Shown here: positions 12,802 to 15,134 of the stretch, one piece after another | Position numbering within the stretch: the first letter of the stretch is position 1 | How the letters are laid out: the number at the start of each line of letters is the position of its first letter | From: Desulfurococcales archaeon ex4484_204 | GTDB lineage: Archaea > Thermoproteota > Thermoprotei_A > Sulfolobales > NBVN01 | Length of the DNA stretch: 15,134 bases | Direction: 5' to 3' | NCBI GenBank assembly: GCA_002255065.1 | Contig: NJEF01000026.1 | Span: forward strand, 1 to 15,134 | Translations under genes and position numbers: made by a program | Notes under the pieces: generated by a model | Told to the model about the DNA's origin: nothing | The model's database searches: none | Seen by the model: only the letters and a program-made list of their open reading frames with translations

Positions 12802-14658
12802 CTACGTTAGGACGTCATCGATTGTTAGGCTGGTAAAGCCTGGGATTCCGAGCTCCTCGAGCTTCCCCGTCCTCGGCACCCCGTCCTCACCCCACCCCCT
12901 AATCCTGTAGTACTCGCTGAGCATCTCTTCAAGCTCCACGACGCTCACCCTCCCGTCAGGTAGTTTAAGGCCCTCCTTAACGAACCTCTCAGGGAGCCTG
13001 TCCTCACCCACTATGCCTAACCTAACGTTGTAGAGCCTCTCAAGGTTTACAACCCTCTCGCCAACGCCCATGACATCGCTAACACCTAGCTTAAGCCCTA
13101 GGGATACCTCGATCATCTCACACAGGTCCTCAACGCTGTACACTAGGGTCTCGCACGTAGTGAACTTGCACAGGCCTAGGGAGTCCGATACAGCGCTTAG
13201 GTTCTCCGAGAAGGCAACTGCTAGCGCCTTATACCTAGGGCTGGCACCGTCGTTGAGCTCGTCCAGCTCACTATCGCTGAGCCCTAAATACCTCCTAGCC
13301 TCCTCCCTATTATGAGGGTAGGCTATGCATGGGAGGGCGTATAGGTGGTCAGCACCCCTATTCGATGTAGCGTGCCCTAGAGCGAAAGCCTTAACAGCCC
13401 TAGGCTCCTGGGCAGGCACCTCAACGCCCTTAACGTGTAGGGCGATGGACCTGCAGCCAATAACCTCGGCAGCCCTCCTAACACCTTCAGCTAGGATGGA
13501 GCCCGGGCCCCTCCTATAGGCTATATCGTTAATTAACCTAGCTACCCCCTCCACATCCCCCCACTCAATCCTGGGTAGCTCGCCGAGCCCTAACCCCCTC
13601 CTAGAGCACTCAATAGCCCACGCAACGCACTTACCAGTGGATATGGAGTCCATACCCAGGTCGTTAACGAGGTAGTTAAGGCGTGCAACATCCCTAACAT
13701 CCGTGATGCCGCAGAGAGGGCCTAGGGAGTCGATGGTCTCGTACTCGAGGCCCTCGAACTCCACGCCGTTAACCCTTACCCTGCGCCCGCACGCTATAGG
13801 GCACGGCCTACAGCCGCCGGGCCCTATCCCCAGCTCCCTATGTGCATACTCAGGCAGCAGCCTCGAGACATCGTTTACGCTGCCCCTTAAGTGGTTATAG
13901 GAAGGTAGGTCGTAGACCTCGTTCTTTACGGGTATGAGGGACATGGTTCCGTAGGTCCTGTAGCTACGGAGCTTAGGTGACGTGAGGGCCTTCCTAGCTA
14001 GCCTCACGAAAAGCTCCCTAGCTTCCTCAGCCCTAGCTACCGGTACTGCACCACCCCCACGCGCGACTATCGCCTTAACCATCTTAGAGCCCAGCACAGC
14101 ACCCATACCGGTCCTAGCAGCTGCCCTACCCTCATCAACTATTATCGATGCGTACCTGACGAGGTTCTCCCCAGCAGGCCCTATAACAGCTGTTGACGGC
14201 TCCCTACCATACCTACCCAGCAACCTCCTCCTAACCTCATAAACCCTTAAACCCCAGAGGTCCCCAGCTCTATCAACCCATACATCGCCATCGCTGACAA
14301 CGAGCACTGAAGGCTCGCTAGCCCTACCTAGGAGCACTAAGCCGTCGAAGCCAGCTCTCCTTAAGCTGAACCCGAATCCCCCGCCAACAACCGAGTACCC
14401 TAAACCGTTGGATAGGGGGGACTTAGCCGTAAACACGGTCTTAGCCCCCGCAGGTACTAAGCCTACTACGGGCCCCGCCATAACGATTAAGGGGTTTTTA
14501 GGGCTTAACGGCTCCGTCTCCCTAGACGTCAGCAAGTAGAGTATTAAGGACGCAACCCCCCTACCCCCGAGAAACGCCTTTAGGACGTCCTGCCTAACCC
14601 TACGCCTCCAAACCCTACCCCCCTCTAAGTCGACAACCGCTACCCTACCATAAACCAT
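12802..14658 (-). CDS. Tungsten-containing aldehyde:ferredoxin oxidoreductase
   Basis: A full-length (618 residues) member of the tungsten-bispyranopterin AOR family, which oxidises aldehydes to carboxylic acids with ferredoxin as acceptor in the cytoplasm. The 4Fe-4S cluster ligands are C283, C286 and C290 (CRPCPIAC), with the distant fourth Cys C497 in DSLGLCKF. The pterin/substrate region shows GLEYET with E307 and ATSNRGADHL (430-439). The N-terminal pterin-binding domain begins with the usual GRVAVVDLEGG pattern. The family includes AOR, FOR, GAPOR and WOR4/5; length and motifs fit the AOR/WOR type, but the aldehyde cannot be assigned. The ATG start lies 11 bases after the amidohydrolase stop, so the two are probably co-transcribed. 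The tungstate transporter genes follow 79 bases downstream and would supply its metal. Confidence 0.93.
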   Translation of the reverse strand: MVYGRVAVVDLEGGRVWRRRVRQDVLKAFLGGRGVASLILYLLTSRETEPLSPKNPLIVMAGPVVGLVPAGAKTVFTAKSPLSNGLGYSVVGGGFGFSLRRAGFDGLVLLGRASEPSVLVVSDGDVWVDRAGDLWGLRVYEVRRRLLGRYGREPSTAVIGPAGENLVRYASIIVDEGRAAARTGMGAVLGSKMVKAIVARGGGAVPVARAEEARELFVRLARKALTSPKLRSYRTYGTMSLIPVKNEVYDLPSYNHLRGSVNDVSRLLPEYAHRELGIGPGGCRPCPIACGRRVRVNGVEFEGLEYETIDSLGPLCGITDVRDVARLNYLVNDLGMDSISTGKCVAWAIECSRRGLGLGELPRIEWGDVEGVARLINDIAYRRGPGSILAEGVRRAAEVIGCRSIALHVKGVEVPAQEPRAVKAFALGHATSNRGADHLYALPCIAYPHNREEARRYLGLSDSELDELNDGASPRYKALAVAFSENLSAVSDSLGLCKFTTCETLVYSVEDLCEMIEVSLGLKLGVSDVMGVGERVVNLERLYNVRLGIVGEDRLPERFVKEGLKLPDGRVSVVELEEMLSEYYRIRGWGEDGVPRTGKLEELGIPGFTSLTIDDVLT

Positions 14659-14669
14659 CTCTAGTACCC

Positions 14670-15134
14670 TTAGTAGATGGGTTTAAAGCCGGCCTCCCTC
14701 AATACCTCACCGCCTAGCCTTAAGGCCTCCCTCAACACCTCGCCCTCATTAACTGTGAGGATCCTCCTCCCACGCATAACTACCTTACCATCAACTACGA
14801 CGGTGTCTACGTCGGCGCTGGAGCTACAGTAAACTATAGCGTTAACAACGTCGTGAATAGGTCGTACATGAACCCCATCCATATCTATGATGGTTATATC
14901 GGCTTTCTTACCGGCCTCTATAGAGCCGACCTCCCCATCTAAGCCCAGTGCCCTAGCACCGCCAATAGTAGCCATCTCAAGGACGTCCCACGCGGTCACT
15001 GCCTGAGCGTTCAGCTCCGATACCTTGCCGAGCATTGCTGCTATTCTCATTGTTTCTATCATGTCTAGGTTGTCGTTGCTTGCTGCTCCATCGGTTCCTA
15101 GGGATACGTTGATACCCATCCTCAACATCTTTGG
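14670..15134 (-). CDS. Amidohydrolase, MTA/SAH (or 5'-deoxyadenosine) deaminase-like, C-terminal part (5' end outside window)
   Basis: The frame is open to the right edge, so the N-terminal half with the first metal-binding histidines is missing. Counting from the ATG at 15128, VSLGTDGAASNDNLDM (8-23) contains the metal-ligand Asp D13 and the GTDG-A-S-N-x-x-x-D signature of the 5-methylthioadenosine/S-adenosylhomocysteine deaminase branch of the ATZ/TRZ amidohydrolases. It is followed by ATIGGARALGLDGEVGSIEAGKKADI spanning about 53-78 in two short blocks, and the small beta-domain VDTVVVDGKVVMRGR. Such enzymes deaminate adenosine-type by-products of S-adenosylmethionine reactions, releasing ammonia. 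The AOR gene follows after 11 bases. Guanine deaminase or other ATZ/TRZ enzymes are less likely alternatives. Confidence 0.85.
   Translation of the reverse strand, partial: PKMLRMGINVSLGTDGAASNDNLDMIETMRIAAMLGKVSELNAQAVTAWDVLEMATIGGARALGLDGEVGSIEAGKKADITIIDMDGVHVRPIHDVVNAIVYCSSSADVDTVVVDGKVVMRGRRILTVNEGEVLREALRLGGEVLREAGFKPIY

Overview
The window looks like the chromosome of an anaerobic, probably thermophilic archaeon, most likely in the Thermoproteota/TACK group. The pointers are TTG and GTG as the usual start codons (about nine of the twelve genes whose starts lie in the window), AGG-dominated arginine codons, TATA-like boxes about 25-35 bases before starts, a tungstate ABC transporter of the archaeal Wtp type and a tungsten aldehyde:ferredoxin oxidoreductase. 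The genus cannot be read from the sequence. Coding density is very high: no gene-free stretch exceeds about 80 bases and no rRNA, tRNA, CRISPR or insertion sequence is visible.

Left half, + strand (1-6376): the 3' part of an alkaline-phosphatase-superfamily hydrolase, an orphan MalK/UgpC-like ABC ATPase, then a tight metabolic cluster. The cluster holds a DhnA/FbaB-like class I aldolase, a zinc-dependent medium-chain dehydrogenase (4-base overlap), a 662-residue fusion of the alpha and beta subunits of a thiamine-diphosphate 2-oxoacid/acetoin dehydrogenase E1 with its own TATA box, and a short-chain dehydrogenase 2 bases downstream. The genes suggest C-C bond cleavage of a ketol or sugar-derived substrate plus two alcohol/ketone oxidoreductases. 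No lipoyl E2 or E3 is present.

Right half, - strand (15134-6436), read from the right: the 3' part of an MTA/SAH-deaminase-like amidohydrolase; a tungsten aldehyde oxidoreductase; wtpA-wtpB-wtpC (tungstate uptake) behind a palindromic site and TATA box; then a less familiar block. That block starts with a gene for an exported beta-rich domain, a transmembrane helix and a winged-helix DNA-binding domain, interrupted by an apparent single-base frameshift. A promoter bracketed by a perfect 11-bp inverted repeat follows. Last come a large secreted all-helical protein and, overlapping it by 4 bases, a cytoplasmic flavoprotein of the dihydroorotate-dehydrogenase/PreA fold with two 4Fe-4S motifs but without the usual catalytic segment. 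The two halves converge at about 6376-6436, where a 10-bp inverted repeat lies.

The tungstate transporter supplies the metal for the aldehyde oxidoreductase. Aldehydes for that enzyme could come from the E1/aldolase cluster or from nucleoside salvage by the amidohydrolase; both links are inferred. The most novel-looking part is 6436-10080: a surface-sensing regulator, a palindromic promoter and a secreted helical protein translationally coupled to an orphan iron-sulfur flavoprotein.
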